This document shows, piece after piece, positions 1 through 9,698 of a DNA stretch of 55,829 nt. The stretch spans positions 1 through 55,829 of the forward strand of contig CAMCWF010000015.1 in NCBI GenBank assembly GCA_945882095.1, in the 5' to 3' direction. Positions within the stretch are counted from its first letter, which is position 1. Every line of letters begins with the position of its first letter. The position numbers and the translations under genes are program-made. The notes beneath the pieces are model-generated. The model worked only from the letters and a program-made list of their open reading frames with translations, did not search any database and was not told the origin of the DNA. Source of the stretch: Chryseobacterium gleum. Its GTDB lineage: Bacteria > Bacteroidota > Bacteroidia > Flavobacteriales_D > Crocinitomicaceae.

Positions 1-3000
1 ATCTTGGGAAACGGCTCCGTTGGACCATTGGTAAACATAAGGTAAAGTACCATTTGAAGGTGTCAAGTTGATGCTTCCATTGTTAAAGCCAAAACAACTG
101 ACATTCGTGTTTGCAAAGGTCAACGAAAGTGCATTCGCAGGTTGGGTGATTGTAATTGTGTGCGTATGTGAACAACCTGCAGCATCCGTTATTGTGACCG
201 TATAAGTTCCAGCAGGTACATTGGTTATGTCTTGGCTGGCTGATCCGTTTGTCCATGCATAGGAATAAGGCGCAATTCCTCCGGAAACAGTTAGGTTTAC
301 AGCCCCGGTATTGGTGCCGAAACAAGTTACATTGGTTTGAAGGTAGGAACTTACCAATTCCCCCGGCGGTTGAGACAAGGTGTCTGTTATGTATTGTGTA
401 CATCCGTTTGCATCCGTTATGGTTACAGAGTAGGTACCAATCGGTAAATTGAGTAAGTTTTGCTGCGTAGAACCCGTACTCCATAAAAAGCCATAAGGTA
501 AAGTTCCTCCAGAAACGTTTAACACGACGGACCCTGTTGAATCTCCATAACAGGCGACATCATTGTATGAGGAAGTGGCATTAAGCGCTGAATCTGGTTC
601 GGTAATCATTTGGCTTAAGAACAATCCGCAACCAATGACATCTACCACCGAAACAAAATAATTTCCAGGCGCTAAATTGAAAATGTCTTGCATTACAGAA
701 CCATTGGACCAAGTGTAAAAATAATTCGGATTTCCTCCCGTAACCGTTAAATCCACAAATCCGTCTGCCCCTCCAAAACAATTTACATTGCCAAAAGTAT
801 GAGAGAGTGCCATCCCGTTTGATGGGTCTAACAAAGGAACGGTAAAGGGTATTTGACAACCATTCGCATCGGAAACCATCACTTGGTAAATACCTGAAAG
901 CAATGTATCAATGTCCTGTGTGGTTTCGCCATTATTCCATAAGTAGGTATAACTTGGTACACCGCCACTTACACTTAAATTAATGTTTCCACTCGTACCC
1001 CCAATGCATGAAGGGTTTACATGCGTTTCAGTGATAATTAGGGCGTTAAGTGGTTGTGAAATTACCGCGGTTAAAGAATCCGTGCAAAAATTCGCATCTG
1101 TCACAACGACGGTGTACGATCCTGCTGAAAGGTTTGAAATGTCTTGTGAAATAGACCCGTTAGACCAACTGTATGAATAATTTGGTGTACCTCCAGCAAC
1201 GGTAAGGTTAACAGTTCCTGTTGCAAAACCATTACACAAAACATCTTGATGGGTTTCAGAAAGCAATATCGGTTGTGAAAGTTGAATAACCGTTTGGCTT
1301 ATGGTGTCTTGGCAGCCGTTCGCATCTTGAACCGTTACAGAGTAGGTTCCCGCTGGGATGTTATTAAGGTCTTGACTGACAAAACCATTGCTCCAAAAAT
1401 AGGAATAAGGTTGGGTACCCCCAACAGGTGTTAAATCTACAGAACCCGTAGAAGCACCGAAACAGAATATATCGGCATGCGAGGCTGAAACACTTAATGG
1501 CGCAATCGGTTGACCGACAAAATAACTTCCTGATAATAAACATCCATTGGCATCGGTAACATTTACACTGTAGGTTCCTGTAGGTAATCCAGAAATAATC
1601 CCTTGGGTCATACCATTGCTCCAAATGTATGTATATGGATTTGTTCCACCCGATACCCCCATGTTAATGGCTCCGTTGCTTCCTCCAAAACAACCAACGG
1701 GAGTGATAACTGCTGAGTTTGACAATGGAGCGGCAGGTTGGTTTACAACCATTGAGAGTTGACCAATACAATTGTTTGCATCGGTAATGAAAACAGTATA
1801 AATTCCAAAAGGTAAATTATTCAAGTCTTGTGTAGTTGCGCCAACATTCCATGAATAGGTATATCCCGGCGTACCACCGATCACCGATAAATCAATAGAC
1901 CCTGTTGCGTCTCCGTAGCAACCAACATCAATATGGGTTTGCGTTGGAGTTATTGGAAGCGCTGGTTGAAGAATGGTTGCACCGGTGTTTTGTGAACATC
2001 CATTGACATCCGTCACAATCACCGTGAAATTTCCTGCGGGAAGATTGGTTGCGTTCTGATTGTTTGTATTGTTTGACCAGTTGAAAGTGTAGGGAAAGGT
2101 CCCTCCGGTTGCCGAAAGTGAGATAGAACCGTTAAATCCACCAAAACAGGTTACATCTGTGTGTGTGGTTGATAAAACAATGGGTGTAGGTTGAGTAAGG
2201 AATACTGTGTCAAAGGCTGTACATCCATTCGCATCGGTTACAATGACAGAGTAGGTACCAATGTTAAGTCCGGTTGCAACGGCAGTAGTTTGACCATTTG
2301 ACCATAGGTAAGAATAGGGAAGGGTTCCACCGGAAGGCACAACGGTCGCAATTCCATCCGAAGCGTTAAAACAACTGATTTGTTGACCATTGTAGTTGGA
2401 GGTCACCGTTGCAGAGGCTATTAACAAGGTGGGTTGAATGATTTGATAGGTTGCACTGGACTGACAGGTGAAGGCATCTGTAGCTGTTACCGTGTAGGTA
2501 CCCGGACCTAAATTTGCAATGGTTGGTGTGGTTGCGCTGTTACTCCAAGAATAGGTATAAGGCGCGGTACTGTTTGCGGCGACTTGGATGCTTCCATTTG
2601 CGAAGTTGAAACAGGTAACATTGCTTAAATTTACTAAGTTAATCGTTGGATTCGGGCGAACCACAACAGTGTCTAATAAGTTAAAGAAGGCGCAAGTACT
2701 TCCGCTAAAAGTGATGTTTAACTGATAAACGCCAGTGTTTGAAGGTGAAACGGGATATAGGGTAGGTGATGGAGATGTAGATGTAAAACCATTTGGACCT
2801 GTCCAAGAATAAGTGGCTAAGGGACTGAAAGGTACGGAGAAGATTAGCGAATCTCCAATACAAAGGGGATCTAAATGGGTAACATCCACTGGTGGACAGC
2901 CTGAATTTACAGTCAGTTGATTATTGCTTGATGTTGGGCAACCAAACACATTGTAAAAATCTGAAATTCCGTTGTTGGTGTTAAGGTTACCAGAAATGTT

Positions 3001-4503
3001 TCCCGCTCCGAAAATGTAAGCTTTATTTTCCAATGTACTGTCGCAGTTGAATAACAAGCAATCGTTTATTACTTGTACCCGGTATTTTACCACCGCAGAA
3101 TCTGCACCGTTGGGAGAGTTTTGCATTGCACCTCCGATAATGGCATTGGCCCCCGTCTTAACACGTGCCTTAATGCATTTGTTAACGGCATCGTATTCGG
3201 CTTGATCATCTCCACTGACGTCTGTTTTGGCACCAATAAAAGGGCCGTTTACGTATGATATCGATCCAGGAACAAAAGTGGTTCTTAAATCCAAAGTGTC
3301 AACCATGAATGTATTGTTTGATACATCGCTTCCAATGTTTTTACCAACCATGGTATATTCTAAAATATCACCCGGCAATACCTGGCCACCATTTAAATCT
3401 TGCACATAAACCGTCGCCCGTAAATCAGGTTCGTAAATATCAATCGCAGAGGTGATGGTTCGCGGAATGATAACGTCTTGATTGGTACTAATGGTTAAAG
3501 TCGCAGAAGTGGCATTGTTTCCCAAAAAGTTGAGTGCGGTATTGTTTGGGGAAAAAATAGAGGCATCATTCCCTAGGGTGTTGTTGTAATTGGGATTTCG
3601 GAAGGGGGTAAGCACTCCGTTGTTCGTATAACTGCTGTTAAAAAAATTCGTGGCGCTGTGGGTTGCATCCGAAACAGTTACCCCATTAAATTGTAGGTAA
3701 TCACCTTGCAAATCCCTGTCCCCGTCGTAAGCAATAAGACCGAGTTGAAAGTTAACAGGACCTGTGGGGGGAGTTGTAAACCCACTGAATGGAATGTTCA
3801 ATATGGTATTTTGATTTACGTTTGCCAATCCATCAAATACCGTTAGGTTTCGCATGGATTGCAGTGCATTTTTATACACCACAACAATGGACCATCCTCC
3901 CCAAGAATTTCCTCCTGTTTGGGAAACGAGGTTTGCAAGGGTGTACCTTGTGTTTAATCCTGCACCAGCAACAATGGAGGTGATGTTTTTATAACAATAA
4001 TAACTTGGGTGAGACCAAGATTGTCCATTAATGGTTGGAACATCCATGGTTTGGTCAGCGGTTAATGTTTGATAGGCTCCTGTATTTAATTTCAGCCTAA
4101 CTTGGCTTCTGTTCGCATAATTCGTGGTCGCGGCAGAAATCCGAGCTGCCCAGTAAATCCCTGCCCATAAAACCTCGCTGCAATTTGGCAGAATTAAGCT
4201 GTCGCTACTCGACATAAAAGTGGTAGCATCGTTGTCTATGTCCACATACCCCATGGTCAACGAGTGGTTCCCCCAGGTTCCTGCAGGGGGGATTTCGTTT
4301 TGGGCTGTTGTACAATTGTTTCCAGCAGAACATCTTAATGAAGTGTTGGAAATGATATTGATGCTTCCTTTTGCATTCGTTTGGTATCGAACACTCATGG
4401 GTGTTACAACTTGAGAAAGGAAAGCGTTGAAAATGCTTAATATGTAAAAGACACCGATGAGAAGATAAGTTTTACGCTTAAAGGTATCGTAGAATTTCTG
4501 CAT
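1..4503 (-). CDS. Giant SprB-repeat surface protein, partial (C-terminus beyond window)
   Basis: The frame is open for 1501 codons from the ATG at 4503 to base 1 with no stop, so only the N-terminal part is present. It begins with a hydrophobic signal segment (about residues 12-30), followed by a secreted region of unknown fold, a DUF11-like domain (about 358-425, starting PDLRATVYVQDLNGG) and an Ig/PKD-like stretch. From about residue 620 there are eleven full repeats and one cut repeat of about 76 residues (228 bp). Each follows the pattern VxCFGxxxGSIxLTxxGGTxPYxYxWSNG...DIxNLxxGTYxVTVTDANGC...QP, the SprB repeat. SprB-type proteins are large mobile or adhesive surface proteins exported by T9SS in gliding and related Bacteroidota. 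The C-terminus, which would carry a T9SS or gliding-associated domain, is not visible. Repeats differ in sequence, so this is protein-level, not recent DNA-level, duplication. The family call is firm; the role is inferred. Confidence 0.9.
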   Translation of the reverse strand, partial: MQKFYDTFKRKTYLLIGVFYILSIFNAFLSQVVTPMSVRYQTNAKGSINIISNTSLRCSAGNNCTTAQNEIPPAGTWGNHSLTMGYVDIDNDATTFMSSSDSLILPNCSEVLWAGIYWAARISAATTNYANRSQVRLKLNTGAYQTLTADQTMDVPTINGQSWSHPSYYCYKNITSIVAGAGLNTRYTLANLVSQTGGNSWGGWSIVVVYKNALQSMRNLTVFDGLANVNQNTILNIPFSGFTTPPTGPVNFQLGLIAYDGDRDLQGDYLQFNGVTVSDATHSATNFFNSSYTNNGVLTPFRNPNYNNTLGNDASIFSPNNTALNFLGNNATSATLTISTNQDVIIPRTITSAIDIYEPDLRATVYVQDLNGGQVLPGDILEYTMVGKNIGSDVSNNTFMVDTLDLRTTFVPGSISYVNGPFIGAKTDVSGDDQAEYDAVNKCIKARVKTGANAIIGGAMQNSPNGADSAVVKYRVQVINDCLLFNCDSTLENKAYIFGAGNISGNLNTNNGISDFYNVFGCPTSSNNQLTVNSGCPPVDVTHLDPLCIGDSLIFSVPFSPLATYSWTGPNGFTSTSPSPTLYPVSPSNTGVYQLNITFSGSTCAFFNLLDTVVVRPNPTINLVNLSNVTCFNFANGSIQVAANSTAPYTYSWSNSATTPTIANLGPGTYTVTATDAFTCQSSATYQIIQPTLLIASATVTSNYNGQQISCFNASDGIATVVPSGGTLPYSYLWSNGQTTAVATGLNIGTYSVIVTDANGCTAFDTVFLTQPTPIVLSTTHTDVTCFGGFNGSISLSATGGTFPYTFNWSNNTNNQNATNLPAGNFTVIVTDVNGCSQNTGATILQPALPITPTQTHIDVGCYGDATGSIDLSVIGGTPGYTYSWNVGATTQDLNNLPFGIYTVFITDANNCIGQLSMVVNQPAAPLSNSAVITPVGCFGGSNGAINMGVSGGTNPYTYIWSNGMTQGIISGLPTGTYSVNVTDANGCLLSGSYFVGQPIAPLSVSASHADIFCFGASTGSVDLTPVGGTQPYSYFWSNGFVSQDLNNIPAGTYSVTVQDANGCQDTISQTVIQLSQPILLSETHQDVLCNGFATGTVNLTVAGGTPNYSYSWSNGSISQDISNLSAGSYTVVVTDANFCTDSLTAVISQPLNALIITETHVNPSCIGGTSGNINLSVSGGVPSYTYLWNNGETTQDIDTLLSGIYQVMVSDANGCQIPFTVPLLDPSNGMALSHTFGNVNCFGGADGFVDLTVTGGNPNYFYTWSNGSVMQDIFNLAPGNYFVSVVDVIGCGLFLSQMITEPDSALNATSSYNDVACYGDSTGSVVLNVSGGTLPYGFLWSTGSTQQNLLNLPIGTYSVTITDANGCTQYITDTLSQPPGELVSSYLQTNVTCFGTNTGAVNLTVSGGIAPYSYAWTNGSASQDITNVPAGTYTVTITDAAGCSHTHTITITQPANALSLTFANTNVSCFGFNNGSINLTPSNGTLPYVYQWSNGAVSQD

Positions 4504-4520
4504 TTTATTTTCTGCCTTTA

Positions 4521-4528
4521 CGAACATA
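4521..4528 (-). promoter_or_regulatory. Possible -7 element of the SprB-repeat gene
   Basis: On the minus strand the bases read TATGTTCG, one mismatch from the Bacteroidota -7 consensus TAnnTTTG, and end 17 nt before the ATG at 4503. The nearest well-placed TTG is only 17 nt upstream of the box, so the -33 element is weak. Tentative. Confidence 0.25.
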
Positions 4529-4551
4529 CTTTCAATTTAGTTGCTCAATCG

Positions 4552-5544
4552 TTATTTTAACCCAATGCTAATGCTCACGGGTAAGTGGTCGGAGTAGCCT
4601 GCCAAGTATTTAGATCCCGCAAAGGTTCTTTTAGGTTGAACTTGTTCCTTGTAGGTTTCCATTAGAAAATCAAAATTGTAAATCTTCCCGGAATTTGGAA
4701 CAACATGAAATTTTCCTGTCGTAAGTGAAGAGGAAACATAGATATGATCTAGAATCCCCCACTCATTGTCGTAAAAATGCGTCCCATGCGTTGGGCCGCT
4801 TTCTTTGGTAATCATCGGAATCAAACGCTCCTCAATGATCTTCGGCGCTGTGTTTTCTGGATGATCATTCAAATCCCCTAAAAATATCATGTTCTCTGTT
4901 GTTTTCATTCCTGCTTTTGAGGATACAACTGCGTTTAGAGAATCAATAAAATGCGCAGAAACCTTTGCGGCTGCAATTCTTTTTGCATCGCTTTCATCCG
5001 TTCCGCCTCTGCGGCTTGGCCAATGATTTAGCATCACATAAAAAGTGGTCTTTTTAAACTGGAATTGTCCCCAAAGCACATCTCTTGTTGTTGCCTTGGT
5101 TTCACCGGGAAGTATGAACCTAATTTTACCCGATTGCAGCAGTTTTAATTTCACGCTGTCATAGATCATGGCTACATCAATTCCTCTGGCATCAGGGCTT
5201 TCATAGTGAACCACCCCATAGTTTTTAAATGCTTTTTCATTTTTTATGATGTCTCGAACAACGGAAGCATTTTCAACTTCGGAAAAACCTACTACCATTG
5301 GCTTTCCTATGCTAAGAAGTACTTGCCGAATGTGGGCGAGTTTTTCAAAATATTTTTGTGAATTCCATTGATACTTGGCAAGCGGTAAGAATTCAGCATC
5401 GTCATTGGTACCATCAATGGTATCAAAGAGGTTTTCTACATTATAGAAAGCGACCTTTTGTACCTTTTGAGCATGTAATGAAGTTCCGGTAGTTAGTGTG
5501 ATGCAAATGGCTGTAAGAAAAATGATTTTGTTCGATTGTCTCAT
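4552..5544 (-). CDS. Secreted endonuclease/exonuclease/phosphatase family protein
   Basis: Protein of 330 residues with an N-terminal signal peptide ending near SLHAQ. The EEP fold (DNase I-like) is shown in order by FYNVENLFDT, GFSEVEN (metal-binding Glu), GIDVAMIYD, LNHWPSRRGG (catalytic His/Asn region), GDLNDHPEN (Asp/Asn), GILDHIYV and a terminal YSDHLPV (Asp-His). All key residues of the family are present, so it is probably an active metal-dependent phosphodiesterase or nuclease in the periplasm or outside; the substrate is not known. A longer reading from 5568 exists, but the ATG at 5544 starts the signal peptide directly (MRQSNKIIF) and is preferred. It lies 10 nt downstream of the VWA gene and is likely co-transcribed with it. 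Confidence 0.85.
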   Translation of the reverse strand: MRQSNKIIFLTAICITLTTGTSLHAQKVQKVAFYNVENLFDTIDGTNDDAEFLPLAKYQWNSQKYFEKLAHIRQVLLSIGKPMVVGFSEVENASVVRDIIKNEKAFKNYGVVHYESPDARGIDVAMIYDSVKLKLLQSGKIRFILPGETKATTRDVLWGQFQFKKTTFYVMLNHWPSRRGGTDESDAKRIAAAKVSAHFIDSLNAVVSSKAGMKTTENMIFLGDLNDHPENTAPKIIEERLIPMITKESGPTHGTHFYDNEWGILDHIYVSSSLTTGKFHVVPNSGKIYNFDFLMETYKEQVQPKRTFAGSKYLAGYSDHLPVSISIGLK

Positions 5545-5554
5545 TGTTGTAAAA

Positions 5555-7639
5555 TTAAATAGCGCCAAAATAACGTTTGATAAACCACTCAGTACTTAAG
5601 CATAACAAAATGAGAAACAACAAAAATCCACTGTCAATCAAATTCTGAAACAGGGTGGTTTCATGTTCAATGATGGCAATGTCATCCCTTTTTTCTATGC
5701 GATCCAAAGTTCGTGAAAAATTCTTCAGCAAATTAAAGTTGCCCCCTGAGTTTTTGGATAATTGTTTTAACAAACCATGGTTGGCAACATTAGAGCTGAA
5801 TTCAAGGGAAATGTCTTCAACCACAAAAAATCCTTTTTTTACGTATTTCTTTTTTTGATATTGGGTGTTTGCGATCCAATTATAGGTGCCTGGTGGCAGG
5901 GTTCCGAGGTCGAGGTAATAGCCATTCCCAGCAACGTTGAATTTTGAAAGGTATTTTTTTCCACGTTGGTCGGTCAAGATTAAATTGATTTCCGGTGTAG
6001 TTATGGGTTCGAGACTCGCATTATAGAAGTTTGCATTGACGCCAATTCGGTCGTATTTGCTGAATTTCTTGTCGAACTGAACCGTAAGCCCCATCCCATA
6101 TTGTTTTACCAATAAATAAGAAAAACATTTTGAGAACAAGGTGTTGAATCGCTCGTGGTTCTGGTGTTTTACATAGTCTTGAATTTTCCAACGCCAAACC
6201 CCTTCTCCATAAATCACACCGTATGGGGTTTGTTGGGAATTTTTACCAAAATACAAAAGTGGATCGGATTTTACAGCGTTGCCAATTCGTTGGTACATCA
6301 AGATTTCTGATGAGCCGATGGGGTTTATTGCGCCGAATTTGGTAACCAAAGGTGGGTAAAAGTCCATTTCTCCTTTAATTTCGTCGGGGAGATCGAATGC
6401 AGTAAATCCAGAATTATACCTGCCTTGCGTTTCATCTGTTTGGTTGCGTGAATTACTGGTGCTAAATCGTTTCAATTTTGTGATGACTTGCGACGAGGTA
6501 TTCGGAGCAATCACAAACAAAACTGGGATTTTGTTTCTTTCAATTTGATTGTAAAACGCTTCGTCAAATTGATTTCCTGGGTCATTCCAAATGAGTAAAT
6601 CCGGTTTAATGTTCTTTTCGAGTGCTTGTTTTGGGGTGTAATACGTGCAACGGTAATTCTCATTGGATTCTGCAACGCTGCGAAGCGCGGAGACATCGGG
6701 GTGCGGACTGTTTGAGACAAAGCATAATTCGTTTCTCGAGTCAATTACTTCGATGTAACAGGTTTTTGTATTGTTGTATTTACTGAATTCACCGGCTAGG
6801 TATTCTATGCTGATGGTATAAGGTTGAAATCCAACTTTGTTGGCAATGACTTTGAAGTTTTCTTGAATGAAGTGATAGTTATTGTTTGCATAACGAATGG
6901 TTTTTGTTGCCAATGTTTTGCCATTAGAGCGCAAGGTGAGTTTCGCAGTGGTATTTTTGATTTTGAAGGTCTCGATGTCGACCTCGATGGGAAACTCGTC
7001 TTTCAAAAATACGATGTCGTTGTAATAAAGATTTTGAATGCTTTGGTCTTTTTTTGGGGTGGTGTCTCCAACGCCCAGTGTGTAAATGGGGGTGAGGCTT
7101 AGTTGTTCAGCAGCATAGGTAGGACTGTCACCAACATTGTAATTCCCATCCGAAACGAAAATTAAGGCTCCCGTATTTCGGTTTAGGTATTGTTCTGAAA
7201 GGGATTTGAAGGCCATTTCATGGTTTGATTTCTGCGCATTGAAATTCAAGTCTTGTGAATTTTTCAATTGTGAACCAATGGTGTAAAAAGCAAGTTCATA
7301 CTTGTCTGAAAACCTTGCTTTCACTTGGTCAATGAGTCGTTGTGAATTGTTTTGTATGGAAGCGCTGTCCTTGAAATGTGTCATGGATTTAGAGACATCG
7401 ATAAGGGTAAGAACAATCGGTTTTTCTTGATCTGACTGGGTGTTTAAGAAGACGATGTCAAGCAGCAAGGTAAGGATGCAAAAAATGGCAATGGCCCGCA
7501 GGGTTGGGAGTATGCGTCGAATCCACTTTTTTTGTGATTGAAGCCAATCATTGTTGCGATAAAAATACCATGCAACAAATACGGAAAGTAAAATGACAGG
7601 AATCCACCAAAGGAAAGAGGCTGATGCGGATAGACTCAT
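5555..7639 (-). CDS. Membrane-anchored VWA-domain protein
   Basis: Protein of 694 residues. Two N-terminal membrane helices (about 8-26 and 45-67) are followed by a von Willebrand factor A domain opening with a MIDAS motif (LIDVSKSM, DxSxS). Further signatures are the second VWA strand GALIFVSDGNYNVGD and TLGVGD. A long extracytoplasmic part follows, and a C-terminal membrane helix (about 668-686) precedes a short RYFGAI tail. This architecture is common in Bacteroidota and is related to BatA/BatB-type VWA membrane proteins, although the usual MoxR/BatA neighbours are absent. Function is unknown; metal-dependent protein-protein contact in the periplasm is an inference from the MIDAS motif. 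It heads a two-gene unit with the EEP protein. Confidence 0.75.
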   Translation of the reverse strand: MSLSASASFLWWIPVILLSVFVAWYFYRNNDWLQSQKKWIRRILPTLRAIAIFCILTLLLDIVFLNTQSDQEKPIVLTLIDVSKSMTHFKDSASIQNNSQRLIDQVKARFSDKYELAFYTIGSQLKNSQDLNFNAQKSNHEMAFKSLSEQYLNRNTGALIFVSDGNYNVGDSPTYAAEQLSLTPIYTLGVGDTTPKKDQSIQNLYYNDIVFLKDEFPIEVDIETFKIKNTTAKLTLRSNGKTLATKTIRYANNNYHFIQENFKVIANKVGFQPYTISIEYLAGEFSKYNNTKTCYIEVIDSRNELCFVSNSPHPDVSALRSVAESNENYRCTYYTPKQALEKNIKPDLLIWNDPGNQFDEAFYNQIERNKIPVLFVIAPNTSSQVITKLKRFSTSNSRNQTDETQGRYNSGFTAFDLPDEIKGEMDFYPPLVTKFGAINPIGSSEILMYQRIGNAVKSDPLLYFGKNSQQTPYGVIYGEGVWRWKIQDYVKHQNHERFNTLFSKCFSYLLVKQYGMGLTVQFDKKFSKYDRIGVNANFYNASLEPITTPEINLILTDQRGKKYLSKFNVAGNGYYLDLGTLPPGTYNWIANTQYQKKKYVKKGFFVVEDISLEFSSNVANHGLLKQLSKNSGGNFNLLKNFSRTLDRIEKRDDIAIIEHETTLFQNLIDSGFLLFLILLCLSTEWFIKRYFGAI

Positions 7640-7644
7640 AGGTG

Positions 7645-7652
7645 CAAAAATA
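7645..7652 (-). promoter_or_regulatory. -7 element (TATTTTTG) of the VWA gene
   Basis: Exact match to TAnnTTTG on the minus strand, ending 5 nt before the ATG at 7639. A TTG at the -33 distance is not present (TTT/TTC instead). If used, the transcript would start at or almost at the start codon. Confidence 0.5.
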
Positions 7653-7679
7653 AAAATTCGAATCCATACCTAGAAATTA

Positions 7680-7712
7680 TTGACGTATGAATGCAATAAA
7701 TGGGTAACTTCG
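7680..7712 (+). promoter_or_regulatory. Candidate promoter of the thiolase gene
   Basis: TTG at 7680-7682, 22-nt spacer, TAACTTCG at 7705-7712 (one mismatch from TAnnTTTG), ending 12 nt before the ATG at 7725. Both elements are in the expected arrangement for the Bacteroidota primary sigma factor. Confidence 0.4.
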
Positions 7713-7724
7713 TGCAAAAAAAAA

Positions 7725-8903
7725 ATGTCAAAAGTAGTTTACATTGTTTCCGCAAAACGTACCCCAATGGGATCGTTTTTAGGTGGGCTTTCTACCGTGC
7801 CTGCAACAAAATTAGGTTCAATTGCCATTCAATCTGCGATGGATAAATCAGGGGTTCCTGTGAATGCCGTAGATGAAGTTTTTATGGGGAATGTTCTCCA
7901 GGCAGGGGTTGGTCAAGCGCCTGCTCGACAAGCTGCTTTAGGCGCAGGGCTTAGCAACAATGTACCTTGTACTACCATCAATAAAGTCTGTGCATCAGGA
8001 ATGAAAGCCATTATGTTGGGTGCCCAAAGCATCATCACAGGGGACAATGAGGTGGTGGTCGTTGGAGGTATGGAAAGCATGTCCCAAACACCACATTACC
8101 TAGAAGGTCGTTCCGGAACTAAATTCGGTAACATCGCAATGTTAGATGGCATTACCAAAGATGGTTTGTTGGATGTGTATTCTAAAGTACCTATGGGAAA
8201 TTGTGCTGAAATTTGTGCAAAGGAACACAACATCACCCGAGAAGCGCAAGATGCCTTTGCCATCGAATCCTACAGAAGGGCTACACAAGCCTGGGCGGAC
8301 GGTAAGTTTACCGAAGAAATTGCGCCTGTTGCTGTACCTCAAAGAAAAGGGGATCCAAAAATCGTGGATACCGATGAAGAATTTACGAACGTTTTTATCG
8401 ATAAAATTCCAGGCCTAAGACCAGCGTTTGACAAGGAAGGAACCATTACCGCTGCGAATGCATCAACATTAAATGATGGAGGTTCAGCTTTGGTATTGGT
8501 ATCTGAAAATGCATTAAAAACCCATAACTTGACGCCTATTGCAAAGATCATTGGATTTGCAGATGCGGCCCAAGCGCCTGAATGGTTTACAACGTCTCCT
8601 TCGTTAGCCGTTCCGAAGGCTTTGAAAAAAGCTGGTTTAACCATTGAAGATGTGGATTATTGGGAATTAAACCAGGCGTTTGCTGTGGTTGGGATTGCAA
8701 ACACAAAATTATTAGGATTGGATCCTCAAAAAGTAGATGTGAATGGAGGAGCCGTAGCGCTTGGCCATCCTCTTGGAAACAGTGGATCTAGAATTGTAGT
8801 AACCCTTATCAATGTATTGAAGCAAAACCAAGGAAAAGTGGGTGTTGCTGCCATCTGTAACGGAGGAGGAGGGGCATCTGCCATTGTGATCGAAAATATT
8901 TAA
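7725..8903 (+). CDS. Acetyl-CoA C-acyltransferase (thiolase)
   Basis: Protein of 392 residues, the exact usual length of biosynthetic-type thiolases. The nucleophile Cys89 lies in NKVCASGMKA, His348 in GGAVALGHPLGNSGSRI, and the acid/base Cys378 in the CNGGGGASAIV motif, all at canonical positions. It condenses two acetyl-CoA to acetoacetyl-CoA or runs the reverse thiolytic reaction in fatty or amino acid breakdown; the direction cannot be told here. The longer reading from 7680 adds a 15-residue non-conserved extension that covers the promoter, so the ATG at 7725 (MSKVVYIVSAKRTP) is chosen. It is monocistronic, with a terminator right after it. Confidence 0.95.
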   Translation: MSKVVYIVSAKRTPMGSFLGGLSTVPATKLGSIAIQSAMDKSGVPVNAVDEVFMGNVLQAGVGQAPARQAALGAGLSNNVPCTTINKVCASGMKAIMLGAQSIITGDNEVVVVGGMESMSQTPHYLEGRSGTKFGNIAMLDGITKDGLLDVYSKVPMGNCAEICAKEHNITREAQDAFAIESYRRATQAWADGKFTEEIAPVAVPQRKGDPKIVDTDEEFTNVFIDKIPGLRPAFDKEGTITAANASTLNDGGSALVLVSENALKTHNLTPIAKIIGFADAAQAPEWFTTSPSLAVPKALKKAGLTIEDVDYWELNQAFAVVGIANTKLLGLDPQKVDVNGGAVALGHPLGNSGSRIVVTLINVLKQNQGKVGVAAICNGGGGASAIVIENI

Positions 8904-8919
8904 TATTCTTATTAGGGAG

Positions 8920-8953
8920 AGGAAGTGTATTGAATATATGCTTCCTTTTTTTT
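8920..8953 (+). terminator. Rho-independent terminator of the thiolase gene
   Basis: GGAAGTGTAT / ATATGCTTCC form a 10-bp stem with two G-U pairs, loop TGAAT, followed by eight T. It starts 17 nt after the thiolase stop; the T-run runs into the stop codon of the converging TPM gene. Confidence 0.75.
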
Positions 8954-9698
8954 ACCAGCTTCCGCTGGCACCGCCTCCACCGAAGCTGCCTCCGCCAAAT
9001 CCGCCAAATCCAGAGCTTCCGCCTCCACCGCCTCCACCATAACCTCCGCCAAAACCGCCCATAAATATTCCTCCGCCAGCGAGGGTTGTTCCCCCGCCTT
9101 TTCCGCCTTTGCGGACTATGAAAACAATGATGAGTACGACCATTACTACGATGATTAAAACCGTAGATTTCCCAAGGTTTCCTTTTTTATGATAGGTAGA
9201 ATGGTTGTATTCTTTTTTTGAAAGCGCTTTCAGGACTTTTAAGCTTTTTTCAATGGCTAGCATTGCGTTGCCGTTTTTCATTTCAGGAATGAACTCTCGG
9301 TCTATGATGTCGATGCATGCCAAGTCAGGAATGATTCCCTCTAAGCCTCTTCCAGTTCGTATGCTTACCTGTCTTTTTCCTTCGCCAAATGGCTTGATGA
9401 GCATGACGATTCCGTTGTCTAAGTCCTTGGTTCCTACACCCCAAGATTCACCTAAGTCATCGGCAAATACTTCGATTTCCATGTCTTTGAGGTCGTCTAC
9501 GACAACGACAACAATGGCGTTGGAAGTTTGTTTTTCAAAATCATCCAGTTCTTTTTCAATTTGGTTTTCTTCAGAGGGGCTTAAAAAACGAGTGGAAGTT
9601 AAATCGTTATATGCTTTTGGAGGATAAGGTTTACCAGGGATTTGGGCGAACAGCGATAAGCCAAAGAACAAAAATAACAGGGTGCATGTTTGCTTCAT
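8952..9698 (-). CDS. TPM-domain membrane protein with glycine-rich tail (YgcG-like)
   Basis: Protein of 248 residues with a signal peptide (MKQTCTLLFLFFGLSLFAQ), a TPM domain at about 30-155 (LSPSEENQIEKELDDFE, then VVVVDDLKDMEIE and IRTGRGLEGIIPD), one membrane helix at about 176-194 and a C-terminal tail made almost only of Gly, Ser and Phe. TPM proteins carry an acid-phosphatase-like fold linked to membrane-protein or photosystem maintenance in plants; the bacterial role is unclear. The start overlaps the previous gene's stop by 4 nt (ATGA), so the pair is translationally coupled. A LemA protein is encoded two genes upstream, an association seen in many bacteria. Confidence 0.85.
   Translation of the reverse strand: MKQTCTLLFLFFGLSLFAQIPGKPYPPKAYNDLTSTRFLSPSEENQIEKELDDFEKQTSNAIVVVVVDDLKDMEIEVFADDLGESWGVGTKDLDNGIVMLIKPFGEGKRQVSIRTGRGLEGIIPDLACIDIIDREFIPEMKNGNAMLAIEKSLKVLKALSKKEYNHSTYHKKGNLGKSTVLIIVVMVVLIIVFIVRKGGKGGGTTLAGGGIFMGGFGGGYGGGGGGGSSGFGGFGGGSFGGGGASGSW

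Noticed and set aside
83..1624. Short frames at 83-484, 581-859, 983-1180 and 1364-1624
   Set aside because: They are off-frame or opposite-strand readings of the SprB-repeat gene, with Cys/Trp-rich junk composition.
1..2650. 228-bp periodicity that could suggest a CRISPR or DNA satellite
   Set aside because: The period is far too long for CRISPR, units are diverged at DNA level and one open frame reads through all of them as SprB protein repeats.
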